64,000 nucleotides of DNA, taken from positions 124,001 through 188,000 of the forward strand of contig NZ_CP031165.1 of NCBI RefSeq assembly GCF_003344865.1, given 5' to 3'. This DNA comes from Euzebya pacifica. GTDB lineage: Bacteria; Actinomycetota; Nitriliruptoria; Euzebyales; Euzebyaceae. The position numbers were made by a program, and so were the translations under genes. The notes under the pieces are model-generated. The model was not told the origin of the DNA. It made no database searches and saw only the letters and a list, made by a program, of their open reading frames with translations. Positions 1 to 7,420 of this stretch are shown piece after piece. Numbering within the stretch: position 1 is the first letter of the stretch; each line of letters starts with the position of its first letter.

Positions 1-1356
1 ACCGCTGGCGTGACGGTCCGGGTGCTGGAGGCCGCCGACACGATCGGCGGCGGGGTGCGCAGCAGCGAGCTGACCGTGCCCGGGCTGCTGCACGACGAGT
101 GCAGCGGCTTCCACCCCCTGGCCGTGGACACCGCGTTCAGCCGCTCGGTGGACCTGGCCGCCCATGGCCTGACCTGGCGGTGGCCCGAGGTGCAGTACAG
201 CCATCCGCTGGACGGGGGAAGGGGGGCCGCGGCGTTCCGCTCGGTGGACGACACGGCCGACGGGCTCGGCGTCGACGGGCAGGCGTGGCGACGGCTGTTC
301 GGGCCGTTGGTCGACCGCTTCGACCGGATCGCCGAGGACTTCCTCCAGCCGATGCTGCACGTCCCGTCCAACCCGTTCGCCCTGGCGCGGTTCGGGCTGC
401 GGGCCGCCCCGTCGGTGCAGCTGTTGGCCTCGCGGATGTCGACCCCGGAGGCCCGGGCGTTGTGGGCCGGTGCCGGCGCGCACGCGATGCGCCCGTTCGG
501 CCAGCCGCTGTCGGCGGCCATCGGCGCGGCGCTGGCGACGGCGGCACATCGGTACGGCTGGCCGGTGGCCGAGGGCGGGTCCCAGGCGATCGCCACGGCG
601 ATGCGCTCGGTCATCGAGGCGCACGGTGGGACCATCGAGACCGGTGTCCGCGTCGAGTCGCTGGACGAGCTGGGTACCCCGGACCTGACGGTGCTGGACG
701 TGGCGCCGGGCGCGGTCGTGCGCATGGCCGGCAAGCGACTGCCGGCGCGGGTGGCCAGGGCGTACCGGCGCTACCGCCACGGACCGGGGGCGTTCAAGGT
801 CGAGTACGCCGTCGTGGGTGGGGTGCCGTGGAGCCACGAACCCACCCGACGGGCCGGCACCGTGCATGTCATCGGCGACTTCGAGGAGACGGCGGCGGCC
901 GAGCAGGCGGTGCACCGGGGGAGGATGCCCGAGCGCCCGTTCGTCCTGCTCGGCCAGCAGTCCCTCGCCGACCCCGGGCGGGCCAACGGCGACGTGCACC
1001 CCATCTACGCCTACGCCCACACCCCGCACGGCTGGACCGGCGACGCCACCGAGGCGATCACGGGACAGGTCGAACGGTTCGCCCCCGGCTTCCGGGACCG
1101 CATCGTCGCGACACACGTGCGGTCGACCACGGACATGTCGGTGCACAACCCCAACTACGTCGGTGGGGACATCGTCACGGGGGCCAACACGCCGTGGCAG
1201 CTCGTCTTCCGACCGCGGGTGGCGCTGGACCCCTACGCCACCGGCATCCCCGGGGTGTACCTGTGCTCGGCGGCCACCCCGCCCGGCGCCGGCGCCCACG
1301 GCATGTGCGGCTTCCACGCCGCCCGGTCGGCCCTGGACTGGCTGGGCCGCCGGTAG
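1..1356 (+). CDS. Phytoene-desaturase-like FAD-dependent oxidoreductase, 5' end outside window
   Basis: The reading frame is open from base 1, and the first residues (TAGVTVRVLEAADTIGGGVR) correspond to the end of the FAD-binding Rossmann fold of the COG1233 phytoene desaturase/amine oxidase family. The GxGxxG segment therefore lies upstream of the window and the gene is partial. The C-terminal family motif is visible (GVYLCSAATPPGAGAHGMCG, close to the stop), where family members close over FAD. The substrate cannot be told: relatives desaturate carotenoids or oxidise other lipophilic compounds. No carotenoid genes are beside it. Stop TAG at 1354-1356 is followed by two copies of a palindromic repeat. 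Family call is firm, reaction is not. Confidence 0.85.
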   Translation, partial: TAGVTVRVLEAADTIGGGVRSSELTVPGLLHDECSGFHPLAVDTAFSRSVDLAAHGLTWRWPEVQYSHPLDGGRGAAAFRSVDDTADGLGVDGQAWRRLFGPLVDRFDRIAEDFLQPMLHVPSNPFALARFGLRAAPSVQLLASRMSTPEARALWAGAGAHAMRPFGQPLSAAIGAALATAAHRYGWPVAEGGSQAIATAMRSVIEAHGGTIETGVRVESLDELGTPDLTVLDVAPGAVVRMAGKRLPARVARAYRRYRHGPGAFKVEYAVVGGVPWSHEPTRRAGTVHVIGDFEETAAAEQAVHRGRMPERPFVLLGQQSLADPGRANGDVHPIYAYAHTPHGWTGDATEAITGQVERFAPGFRDRIVATHVRSTTDMSVHNPNYVGGDIVTGANTPWQLVFRPRVALDPYATGIPGVYLCSAATPPGAGAHGMCGFHAARSALDWLGRR

Positions 1357-1402
1357 AGGCTGGCTTCGAGCGGACGTGGGGGCCGGGCGACCTGGGCCAC
1401 GC

Positions 1403-1447
1403 CGCGTGTCGGGTGTTTACGGCGGGCGGCCCCGAATCCGACACGCG
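1403..1447. repeat. Palindromic repeat copy A (paired REP-like element)
   Basis: The copy opens with CGCGTGTCGG (1403-1412) and closes with the exact reverse complement CCGACACGCG (1438-1447), around a GC-rich core with GGCGGGCGGCC. It can fold as a hairpin of 10-12 bp. It is the first of a pair; copy B begins 73 bp further on. It lies in the 223-base gap after the phytoene-desaturase-like gene, which holds no other recognisable feature. Confidence 0.85.
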
Positions 1448-1475
1448 TGGCCGAGGGGTCAGGGTCGGACCGGGT

Positions 1476-1520
1476 CGTGTGTCGGGTTTCTGCGACGGGC
1501 GGACCAGAACTCGACAAGCG
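1476..1520. repeat. Palindromic repeat copy B (degenerate partner of A)
   Basis: The left arm reads CGTGTGTCGGGT and the right arm ACTCGACAAGCG, so this is a decayed version of the same element with several mismatches in the right arm. It starts 73 bp after copy A. The pair spacing is the same as in the two other loci (71 and 73 bp). Confidence 0.7.
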
Positions 1521-1579
1521 TGGACGTTGGTGACCGGCGGCTCACCGCGCTGTGAACCGCCGGCCGGTCGTGCGCCTCG

Positions 1580-3082
1580 TCAGTAGTTGCACCAGAGCAG
1601 GTCGTCGGCAACGGCGTCGAAGCCGTAGATCTCACCGCTCCAGGGGAAGACCTCGAACTGGGCCCAGATCAGGTCCCAGCCGACGTCCACGTTCATGGTG
1701 ACCGTGTAGCCACCGTCGGGGAAGGGACCGTCGACGAAGGTGTCGAGCGCCGGGGTGTAGCCACAGGCGTACATGGCGTTCTCGGCGACCCACATGGCTT
1801 CGACCCATTCATCGGTCGGCGGCGCCGGGGTGGTGAAGCCCCAGTACGCGTCGATCTCCCACAAGGGGTAGACGGTCTCGCAGGGGATGCCGTCGACGTC
1901 GGCGTCCATGCGGTCCGGTGCGCCGTCGGCGTACCAGTAGTCCATCGCGTCGGCGTAGCTGTACCCCATGTCGGCCAGGTCACGGCAGAACAGGCCGGTC
2001 GGCAGGCCGAAGCTGTTCACCGGCGGATTCGGCGCAGGGGCCGGGGCCGGTGCCACCGGCGCGTTCGGCACGGGTGCCGGGGCCGCGGGGGCGGGAACGG
2101 GGACAGGCGCAGGGGTCGTGGTGGTGATGGCCTGGAAGGTCTGCACGATCCGGACCGCTGCATCGACATCGGCGGTGGAGACCATCTGGACCTGCACCGC
2201 GAGGATGCCGTTGGTGCCGTCGGTGGCTGCGATCTGCAGCATCGCGCTGTCGGTCGAGCCGCACCCGGCGTAGAGGACCGCCGTGCCGACGTACCAGCCG
2301 TCGTCGTAGGCGTAGGAGCGCTGTTCGGTGCACGTCGTGTCGGCGGCGATGGCGCCGCCCATGTCGGCGAGCACGGTGTCGGTGGTCCCGGTTGCGGCAG
2401 TCCGCAGCTCGAGGATGGCCCCGGCGCCGTCCCAGCGATCGATCAGGCCCTCGAGGTCGGGGGCCGCCCAGATCGACGGGATGGCGACACCGTCGCTGGT
2501 GTCGTTGCGCAGGTCGCGGTCGGCCCAGGCCGTCGGGATCTCGACGGTCAGCTGACCGCTGTCGTCGGTGACCCACTCGTACGTGGTGTACGGGGATGCG
2601 GAGGCGAGGGCAAGCCAGGAGAAGTCAACGCCGGCCGCCGCCGCGGCGACCGTCGCGTCCTCCGAGCCACGTTCGGGCTTGCCCTCGTCCAGCGGTGCCG
2701 GCGGCAGCGCCTCGGTCGTCGGCTCCTCTTCGGGGGCCGGTGGGATGGCGGCGGCCGGCTCCTCCGGCACGTCGACCTCGGCAGGGGGAGGGGCCTCGGC
2801 CTCGGTGGTGGTCTCGCCGCTGTCACGGAGCAGCAGCAGCCCGACCAGCCCGCCGACGACCACGAGGAGGACGGCGAGGGCGGCCACGATCCATGGCGTC
2901 GCAGACGACTGAGGCAGCACTGGCGTCGCAGACTGGGTCTCGTGGGGCGGGGTCGGGGGCAACGGCCCAGACGGTCCACCGAGTCCCTGGGGAGTCGAGC
3001 CGGGCATCTGGCCCTGGTAGGGGCTCGCTGTCGGACCGGGATCGAGGCGGATCTGGTTTCGTTCTCGCGTGTCGCTGAGCAT
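1580..3082 (-). CDS. Single-pass membrane protein with extracytoplasmic excalibur domain
   Basis: The 500-residue product has a short cytoplasmic N-terminus, one membrane segment (PWIVAALAVLLVVVGGLVG) and a long Pro/Ala/Glu-rich stalk. About 250 residues from the start there is a folded segment of unknown family; near residues 375-420 is an excalibur-type domain with FCRDL and the calcium-loop pattern DADVDGIPCE. Excalibur domains are Ca-binding modules of surface proteins in Firmicutes and Actinobacteria. The ATG at 3082 is chosen because GGAAGGA precedes it by about 11 bases; an upstream in-frame start at 3241 would fall inside a palindromic repeat and add a non-protein-like stretch. Role unknown; likely a surface or envelope protein. 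Confidence 0.75.
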   Translation of the reverse strand: MLSDTRERNQIRLDPGPTASPYQGQMPGSTPQGLGGPSGPLPPTPPHETQSATPVLPQSSATPWIVAALAVLLVVVGGLVGLLLLRDSGETTTEAEAPPPAEVDVPEEPAAAIPPAPEEEPTTEALPPAPLDEGKPERGSEDATVAAAAAGVDFSWLALASASPYTTYEWVTDDSGQLTVEIPTAWADRDLRNDTSDGVAIPSIWAAPDLEGLIDRWDGAGAILELRTAATGTTDTVLADMGGAIAADTTCTEQRSYAYDDGWYVGTAVLYAGCGSTDSAMLQIAATDGTNGILAVQVQMVSTADVDAAVRIVQTFQAITTTTPAPVPVPAPAAPAPVPNAPVAPAPAPAPNPPVNSFGLPTGLFCRDLADMGYSYADAMDYWYADGAPDRMDADVDGIPCETVYPLWEIDAYWGFTTPAPPTDEWVEAMWVAENAMYACGYTPALDTFVDGPFPDGGYTVTMNVDVGWDLIWAQFEVFPWSGEIYGFDAVADDLLWCNY

Positions 3083-3175
3083 GACCACCGACGTCCTTCC
3101 CGACCGGAACGGATCCGGTCGAGTCCAGCATGCGACGGGGGCTGTGCGAGGACACGAGGCGAACGGCCCCCTGCA

Positions 3176-3189
3176 CGTGCCGAACGACC
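3176..3189 (-). promoter_or_regulatory. 14-bp element shared with the AhpD-like gene leader
   Basis: Read on the minus strand this is GGTCGTTCGGCACG, about 95 bases upstream of the excalibur-protein start. The identical 14 bases occur on the plus strand at 4663-4676, about 60 bases upstream of the AhpD-like gene. Both are oriented toward their genes. It may be a common promoter or operator half. Evidence is sequence identity only. Confidence 0.35.
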
Positions 3190-3240
3190 TGCCCCCTGAG
3201 GGACCTTCAGCGGTGGTGTTCGTTGGATGTCGTCGGTCCA

Positions 3241-3285
3241 TGCGTGTCGGGTGATCACGACCGGCGGCCCGGAATCCGACACGCG
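3241..3285. repeat. Palindromic repeat copy C (intact)
   Basis: Best-preserved copy: TGCGTGTCGGGTGATCACGA on the left, CCGGCGGCCCGGAATCCGAC then ACGCG on the right. It shows what copy D looked like before IS30 insertion. Copy D starts 71 bp later. The pair lies upstream of the excalibur-protein gene. Confidence 0.88.
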
Positions 3286-3311
3286 TCTGGCGGGACTGGG
3301 TCGGTCACCCC

Positions 3312-3332
3312 CGCGTGTGTCGGGTAATCACG
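3312..3332. repeat. Palindromic repeat copy D, left half (split by IS30)
   Basis: CGCGTGTGTCGGGTAATCACG ends at the left boundary of the IS30 element. Its right half continues at 4573. Joined, and with one copy of the duplicated ACG removed, the halves restore a 47-base element of the same design as copy C. Confidence 0.85.
3330..3332. repeat. Target-site duplication ACG, left copy
   Basis: ACG at 3330-3332 recurs at 4573-4575, directly outside the other end of the IS30 element. Intact copy C carries a single ACG at this place (ATCACGACC), which supports a 3-bp duplication, within the 2-3 bp usual for IS30. Confidence 0.65.
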
Positions 3333-4572
3333 CTTGTTGTCAACCGGTGGGTGCAACAAGTTGGGCGAGTTGGGCGGCTGGGGTCTTCCAGCCGAGGGTT
3401 TGTCGGGGGCGGGTGTTGAGGCTCTCGGCGAAGTCGTTGAGGTCCGCTGGGGTGTGGACTGACAGGTCGGTGCCCTTGGGCATGTACTGGCGCAGCAACC
3501 CGTTGGTGTTCTCGTTGGAACCGCGTTGCCAGGGCGAGTGGGGGTCGCAGAAGTAGACGGGCACGTCGGTGTCGATGGTGAACTGGACGTGCTCGGCCAT
3601 CTCGATGCCCTGGTCCCAGGTGATGGACCGCCGCAGGTGCTCGGGCAGCCCAGTGATCGCGGTGGTCATGGCATCGCGCACCGTCGCGGCGGTCCGGTCG
3701 CCATCGAGGTGCATCAGCATCACGTAGCGCGTGGAGCGCTCCACCAGGGTGCCCACCGCGGACTTGCCGTCCTTGCCGATGATCAGGTCGCCCTCCCAGT
3801 GACCGGGCACGGCACGGTCCTCCACCTCCGCGGGCCGCTCGCTGATCATCACCATGTCGTGCATGCGTGGCCGGGGAGACCGACCGGAGGGGACCCGCTT
3901 GGCCCGACCGGTCCGCAGGCACGACGTCAGCTCGCGTCGCAGCTCGCCCCGCCCCTGGACGTACAGCGACTTGTAGATCGTCTCGTGTGACACCGTCATC
4001 GACTCATCGTCGCCGAACCGCTCCTTGAGATCTGCAGCGATCTGCTGGGGCGACCACAGTCTGCGCAGGCCGTGCTCGACGAGGCCGGCCAGCTCCGCGC
4101 AGCTGGCGAGCTTGGTCGGCTTGGCCCGCCGTGCCTGCTCGTGGGCACGCTTGTGGGCAAGCATCGGCCGGTAGGCCTCACGGCCACCGTTGCGGTCCAC
4201 CTCGCGCCACACCGAGGACTTGTGCCGGCCGACCCGATCGGCGATGGCCTGATAGGTCTCGCCCCGACCGATCCCCAACCGGATCTCCACCCGATCATCA
4301 AGCGACAACCGGTGCGGTGAGGGATCAGTCGCAAGCTCTGCCCGCAACACCCCACCGAACGGCTTGAGCACGTTGAGGAAGCTGCCCACGGAGATGTCGA
4401 CCTCCTCAAGGATCTGCCGGCGGCCCTGACCGGCTCGTGCCCGACGGATCACCTCCGCCCGCACCTCATCAGGCAACCGCAACCACCGCTTCTCACCCTT
4501 GGCCCTCGACCTCACCATGACCTACCGCCTCCACCTCGAAGTGTCGTGTTGCAACGAAGTCTTGAGGCTGCC
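3333..4572 (-). mobile_element. IS30-family insertion sequence, 1240 bp, inserted in a palindromic repeat
   Basis: The ends were placed from the interrupted host repeat and an ACG duplication. The left end (CTTGTTGTCAACCGGTGGG) and the reverse complement of the right end (GGCAGCCTCAAGACTTCGT) align without gaps: TCAA, eight variable bases, then TGCAACA at the same distance in both. These are weakly matched terminal inverted repeats. The left repeat contains the transposase stop codon. One intact transposase fills the element, so it may still be active. The repeat pairs at 1.4 and 7.0 kb are uninterrupted. Confidence 0.8.
3340..4518 (-). CDS. IS30-family transposase
   Basis: The 392-residue DDE transposase is full length for IS30. 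It starts with an HTH region (residues about 15-50), followed by the second HTH typical of IS30 (VEIRLGIGRGETYQAIADRV). The rve catalytic core has its acidic residues in GHWEGDLIIG, TWDQG and SNENTNGLLRQY, all present. It catalyses cut-out and circle-mediated transposition of the element that encodes it. The ATG at 4516-4518 is followed by a basic N-terminus. There is no frameshift or internal stop. The gene is nearly the whole of the IS. Confidence 0.95.
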   Translation of the reverse strand: MVRSRAKGEKRWLRLPDEVRAEVIRRARAGQGRRQILEEVDISVGSFLNVLKPFGGVLRAELATDPSPHRLSLDDRVEIRLGIGRGETYQAIADRVGRHKSSVWREVDRNGGREAYRPMLAHKRAHEQARRAKPTKLASCAELAGLVEHGLRRLWSPQQIAADLKERFGDDESMTVSHETIYKSLYVQGRGELRRELTSCLRTGRAKRVPSGRSPRPRMHDMVMISERPAEVEDRAVPGHWEGDLIIGKDGKSAVGTLVERSTRYVMLMHLDGDRTAATVRDAMTTAITGLPEHLRRSITWDQGIEMAEHVQFTIDTDVPVYFCDPHSPWQRGSNENTNGLLRQYMPKGTDLSVHTPADLNDFAESLNTRPRQTLGWKTPAAQLAQLVAPTG

Positions 4573-4601
4573 ACGACCGGCGGCCCGGAATCCGACACGC
4601 G
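4573..4601. repeat. Palindromic repeat copy D, right half
   Basis: ACGACCGGCGGCCCGGAATC followed by CGACACGCG matches the right part of copy C base for base. It begins with the second copy of the ACG target duplication (4573-4575). Confidence 0.85.
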
Positions 4602-4662
4602 TCTGGGGGGTTGGGTCGACCCCCGCACGCGGCTGGGCCTGCCGGACGGCTCATGGGAAGCG

Positions 4663-4676
4663 GGTCGTTCGGCACG
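4663..4676 (+). promoter_or_regulatory. 14-bp element shared with the excalibur-gene leader
   Basis: GGTCGTTCGGCACG, identical to the minus-strand element at 3176-3189. It lies about 60 bases upstream of the AhpD-like start. The shared element marks these two once-divergent leaders, which the IS30 insertion pushed apart. Function unproven. Confidence 0.35.
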
Positions 4677-4736
4677 GTCCCTGCGGGCCGCGTCGCTGCA
4701 CCATCGAGTCGACTGCCCACGGATCGAGGAACGACC

Positions 4737-5129
4737 ATGACCGCGACGTCCATCACCGACACGTCCATCTCCGACGCCCACAACGCGCAGGTGATCGACG
4801 ACCTCCGCGCACCGACCAGGGCCTTCCGAAAGGCTGCGCCAGAGGCGTGGGCCGGCTTCGGTGCCCTCCACCAAGCGGCGGTTGCCGACGGGGTCGTGCC
4901 CGCATCCATGAAGGAGCTGGTCGCGCTCGCCATCGCGGTCACACAGCACTGCGACGGCTGCGTGGCCTATCACGCCAAGGCGGCGGTGATGAAGGGCGCC
5001 ACCCGCGAGCAGGCGGTGGAGGTCCTCGAGGTGGCGCTGCTCATGGCGGGCGGCCCCGCGTCGGTCTGGGCGCCCAGGGCCCTCGCGGCGTTCGACGAGT
5101 TCGCCGACGTGCGCGGCACCACGACCTGA
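4737..5129 (+). CDS. AhpD-like carboxymuconolactone decarboxylase family protein
   Basis: The 130-residue product has the CMD/AhpD alkylhydroperoxidase core: MKELVALAIA with its Glu, then HCDGCVAYH, giving the C-x2-C-x3-H redox and proton-relay site. Such proteins reduce peroxides or serve as small thiol oxidoreductases. The ATG at 4737 follows GAGGAACGACC, a good ribosome site, and gives the usual family length; a longer in-frame start at 4611 adds a low-complexity leader. Its stop is 15 bases before the metal ATPase, so the two are probably co-transcribed. Confidence 0.88.
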   Translation: MTATSITDTSISDAHNAQVIDDLRAPTRAFRKAAPEAWAGFGALHQAAVADGVVPASMKELVALAIAVTQHCDGCVAYHAKAAVMKGATREQAVEVLEVALLMAGGPASVWAPRALAAFDEFADVRGTTT

Positions 5130-5144
5130 CGAGCGGACGTCCCC

Positions 5145-7043
5145 GTGACGATGCCCGACGGGCTCCGCGCCGCCCGCCTCGCGGTGACGCTGGCGGCGCT
5201 GGCTGTCGGCGGTGCCTTCGCCCTGGCGGGCGGGGACGACACGGCTGCGTGGATCTGGACGGCCGGAGCCCTCGTCCAGCTGGTGCCCCTCGTCCGGGCG
5301 ACCGTGCGCAGCGTGGTCCGACGCCAGCCCGACGTCGACGTCATCGCCCTGCTGGCCATCGTCGGCGCGCTGCTGGCCGGCGAACCACTGGCGGCCGTCG
5401 TGGTCGCGGTGATGCTCGCCACCGGTGAGGCGCTGGAGGACTGGGCCGCCGGTCGGGCCGAGCGTTCCCTCACCGCCCTGCTCAGCCACGCTCCCGACCG
5501 GACCCAGCGACGGGTCGGCGGAGTACTGGAGGACGTGGCGGTCGCCGATGTCCGGCCCGGCGACCGGCTGGTTGTCGTTTCCGGCGAGGTCGTGCCCGTC
5601 GACGGCGTCGTGCTGGACCGGGCGGTCCTGGACGAGTCCACCCTGACCGGCGAGGCCGTTCCCGTCGTCCGCGACGCCGGCCAACCCGTGTTGTCGGGGG
5701 TCACCAACATCGGCCCACCCGCCGAGCTCCGAGCGACCGCCACGGCGGCCGACAGCACCTACGCCGGCATCGTGCGGTTGGTGTCCCGCGCCCGGTCGAC
5801 CAAACCCCCGATGGTCAGGCTGGCCGACCGCTGGGCCGCGTGGTTCGTCCCACTGACCCTGTTCGTTGCTGGTGGCGCCTGGGCGTGGTCGGGGGATCCG
5901 GTCCGCGCGCTCGCGGTGCTGGTCGTGGCCACGCCGTGCCCGCTGCTGCTCGCCACCCCCATCGCGATGGTCTCCGGCATCTCCCGCTCCGCCCGCTCGG
6001 GCGTCATCGTCAAGGACGGGCGAGGACTGGAGGCGCTCGCCCGGGTCCGGACGGTGTGTGTCGACAAGACGGGCACGTTGACTGCCGGCCACCCCGAGGT
6101 CGTCGACGTCACCCTCTTCGGCGAGGTGTCGGAGGCCGATGTCCGCAGCTTGGCCGCTGCCGTCGAGCAGCTGTCGGCCCACCCCTTCGCGGCCGCCATG
6201 GTCGCGGCCGCCGGGTCGGCTCCGCTGCCGGTACCCACGCAGGTGGAGGAGGTGGCGGGCGAGGGGGTCCGTGGCCGTGTCGAGGGCCGGGTGGTCGCGG
6301 TCGGCACACGGGCGTTCGTGTCCGCGAACGGGGCGTCGGTGGGCCCCGCCGATCCGGTGGCCACGGGCGTGCCGGGCGACACCGTGGCATGGGTGGGGGT
6401 CGAGGGGCAGGTGGTGGCGGCGATGCGACTGCGGGACCCCGTCCGGCCCGAGGCACGCCGCACCGTCCAGCGGCTGAACAGGGCCGGCGTGGCACGGACG
6501 GTCCTGGTCACCGGCGACTCGCTGGACGTGGCAACCGGTGTCGCGGACGCGGTCGGCATCACCCGGGTGCACGCCGGGTGCACGCCCGCCGGCAAGGTGG
6601 CGAGGGTGGCAGAGGAGCAGTCCACGCAGCCCACGGCGATGGTCGGCGACGGGGTCAACGATGCGCCGTCCCTGGCCGCCGCCGACGTTGGCATCGCGAT
6701 GGGGGCACGCGGGGCGACGGCGTCGAGCGAGGCGGCCGACCTCGTCATCACCGCAGACCGCATCGATGCCCTTGCCGACGTGCATCACATCGCCCGGGAC
6801 ACCATCCGCATCGCCCGGATCAGCGCGGTCGGCGGCATGGCCCTGTCGGGCGTCGCCATGGTGGCTGCGGCGGTCGGCCTGCTGACGCCGGTCGCGGGCG
6901 CGGTGCTGCAGGAGGGCATCGACGTCCTCGCGATCGCCCACGCCCTCCGCGCGCTCGGCCCCCTCCGCCGCCGGCGGCCAACCCCAGCGATTGTCGGGTT
7001 GTCCCCGCCGGCCGCCCCGAACCCGACACGCGTCGGGGGGTGA
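5145..7043 (+). CDS. P1B-type metal-transporting ATPase with TPCP motif
   Basis: The 632-residue pump has the actuator motif STLTGEAVPV, the phosphorylation site DKTGTLT, the P1B-specific HP dipeptide (SAHPFAAAMV) and the hinge GDGVNDAPSLAAADVGIAMG. The membrane metal site reads ATPCPLLLATP rather than CPC; TPC-type sites, together with the LQEGID motif near the end, are characteristic of the P1B-5-like branch whose few studied members move Ni or Fe. There is no N-terminal HMA domain. GTG at 5145 is used; ATG at 5151 is an alternative. The last 17 residues and the stop codon come from palindromic repeat E, so the C-terminus appears to be repeat-derived. Metal is inferred, not shown. Confidence 0.88.
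   Translation: MTMPDGLRAARLAVTLAALAVGGAFALAGGDDTAAWIWTAGALVQLVPLVRATVRSVVRRQPDVDVIALLAIVGALLAGEPLAAVVVAVMLATGEALEDWAAGRAERSLTALLSHAPDRTQRRVGGVLEDVAVADVRPGDRLVVVSGEVVPVDGVVLDRAVLDESTLTGEAVPVVRDAGQPVLSGVTNIGPPAELRATATAADSTYAGIVRLVSRARSTKPPMVRLADRWAAWFVPLTLFVAGGAWAWSGDPVRALAVLVVATPCPLLLATPIAMVSGISRSARSGVIVKDGRGLEALARVRTVCVDKTGTLTAGHPEVVDVTLFGEVSEADVRSLAAAVEQLSAHPFAAAMVAAAGSAPLPVPTQVEEVAGEGVRGRVEGRVVAVGTRAFVSANGASVGPADPVATGVPGDTVAWVGVEGQVVAAMRLRDPVRPEARRTVQRLNRAGVARTVLVTGDSLDVATGVADAVGITRVHAGCTPAGKVARVAEEQSTQPTAMVGDGVNDAPSLAAADVGIAMGARGATASSEAADLVITADRIDALADVHHIARDTIRIARISAVGGMALSGVAMVAAAVGLLTPVAGAVLQEGIDVLAIAHALRALGPLRRRRPTPAIVGLSPPAAPNPTRVGG
6991..7032. repeat. Palindromic repeat copy E (overlaps the ATPase 3' end)
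   Basis: TTGTCGGGTTGTCCCCGCCG to CCGAACCCGACACGCG. The left arm lacks the outer CGCG. In the ATPase frame it is read as VGLSPPAAPNPTR, and the TGA stop lies 9 bases beyond it. Copy F starts 73 bp later. Confidence 0.82.
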
Positions 7044-7063
7044 GGGGTGGACCGCCCAGCCGG

Positions 7064-7105
7064 TTGTCGGGTTATCCCCGCCGGCCGTCCCGAATCCGAC
7101 ACGCG
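7064..7105. repeat. Palindromic repeat copy F
   Basis: TTGTCGGGTTATCCCCGCCG to CGTCCCGAATCCGACACGCG. It is nearly identical to copy E and lies 13 bases from the stop codon of the convergent DUF952 gene, filling the gap between two converging genes. Confidence 0.85.
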
Positions 7106-7117
7106 TCGGGGGTGAGG

Positions 7118-7420
7118 TCAGGCCGGGGTGACGTCGACCACGGCCGCGCGGGGGATGGGGCCGTAGACGTGGGGGAACGCCTCGCCGCGTCCGGTGGTGT
7201 CCTCGCGGACGATCGGCGCCTCGACCCTCCCGACATCGATCTGGAGGAGGAGCAGGTCGTCGCGGTCGGCGTAGTAGCGCTCGATGACGCCGGCGACCTG
7301 GTCGGGGTCGGCGCAGTGCACGAACCCCTCGACCTCCAGGCTCGCCGGGGCCAGCACGTCGGCCACCGCCGCCCACTCGTCGCGGCCGATGACGTGCACG
7401 ATGACCGGACCGGCCGTCAC
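7118..7420 (-). CDS. DUF952 family protein
   Basis: The 100-residue product matches the DUF952 pattern: VIVHVIGRDEW at the start, GFVHCADPDQV in the middle (residues about 30-40) and FPHVYGPIPRAAVVDV at the end. Members are small proteins related to ADP-ribosyltransferase-like folds; no reaction is established. The GTG at 7420 overlaps the stop of the upstream phosphodiesterase gene (GTGA at 7417-7420), which indicates translational coupling and decides the start against longer alternatives. Confidence 0.82.
   Translation of the reverse strand: MTAGPVIVHVIGRDEWAAVADVLAPASLEVEGFVHCADPDQVAGVIERYYADRDDLLLLQIDVGRVEAPIVREDTTGRGEAFPHVYGPIPRAAVVDVTPA

Noticed and set aside
1233-7102. Several minus-strand frames that begin with nearly the same peptide (MSDSGPP or similar)
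   Set aside because: The common start comes from the palindromic repeats, which contain a GTG and read SDSG/PP in that frame. Downstream sequences are unrelated.
1403-7105. CRISPR array
   Set aside because: Only two copies per locus, palindromic, with G-rich similar spacers and no cas genes.
4512-7376. 954-residue open frame on the minus strand opposite the AhpD-like and ATPase genes
   Set aside because: It is compositional: GC-rich DNA with few stops. It lacks known domains and is rich in Arg, Gly and Asp, while the plus strand carries complete catalytic motifs.
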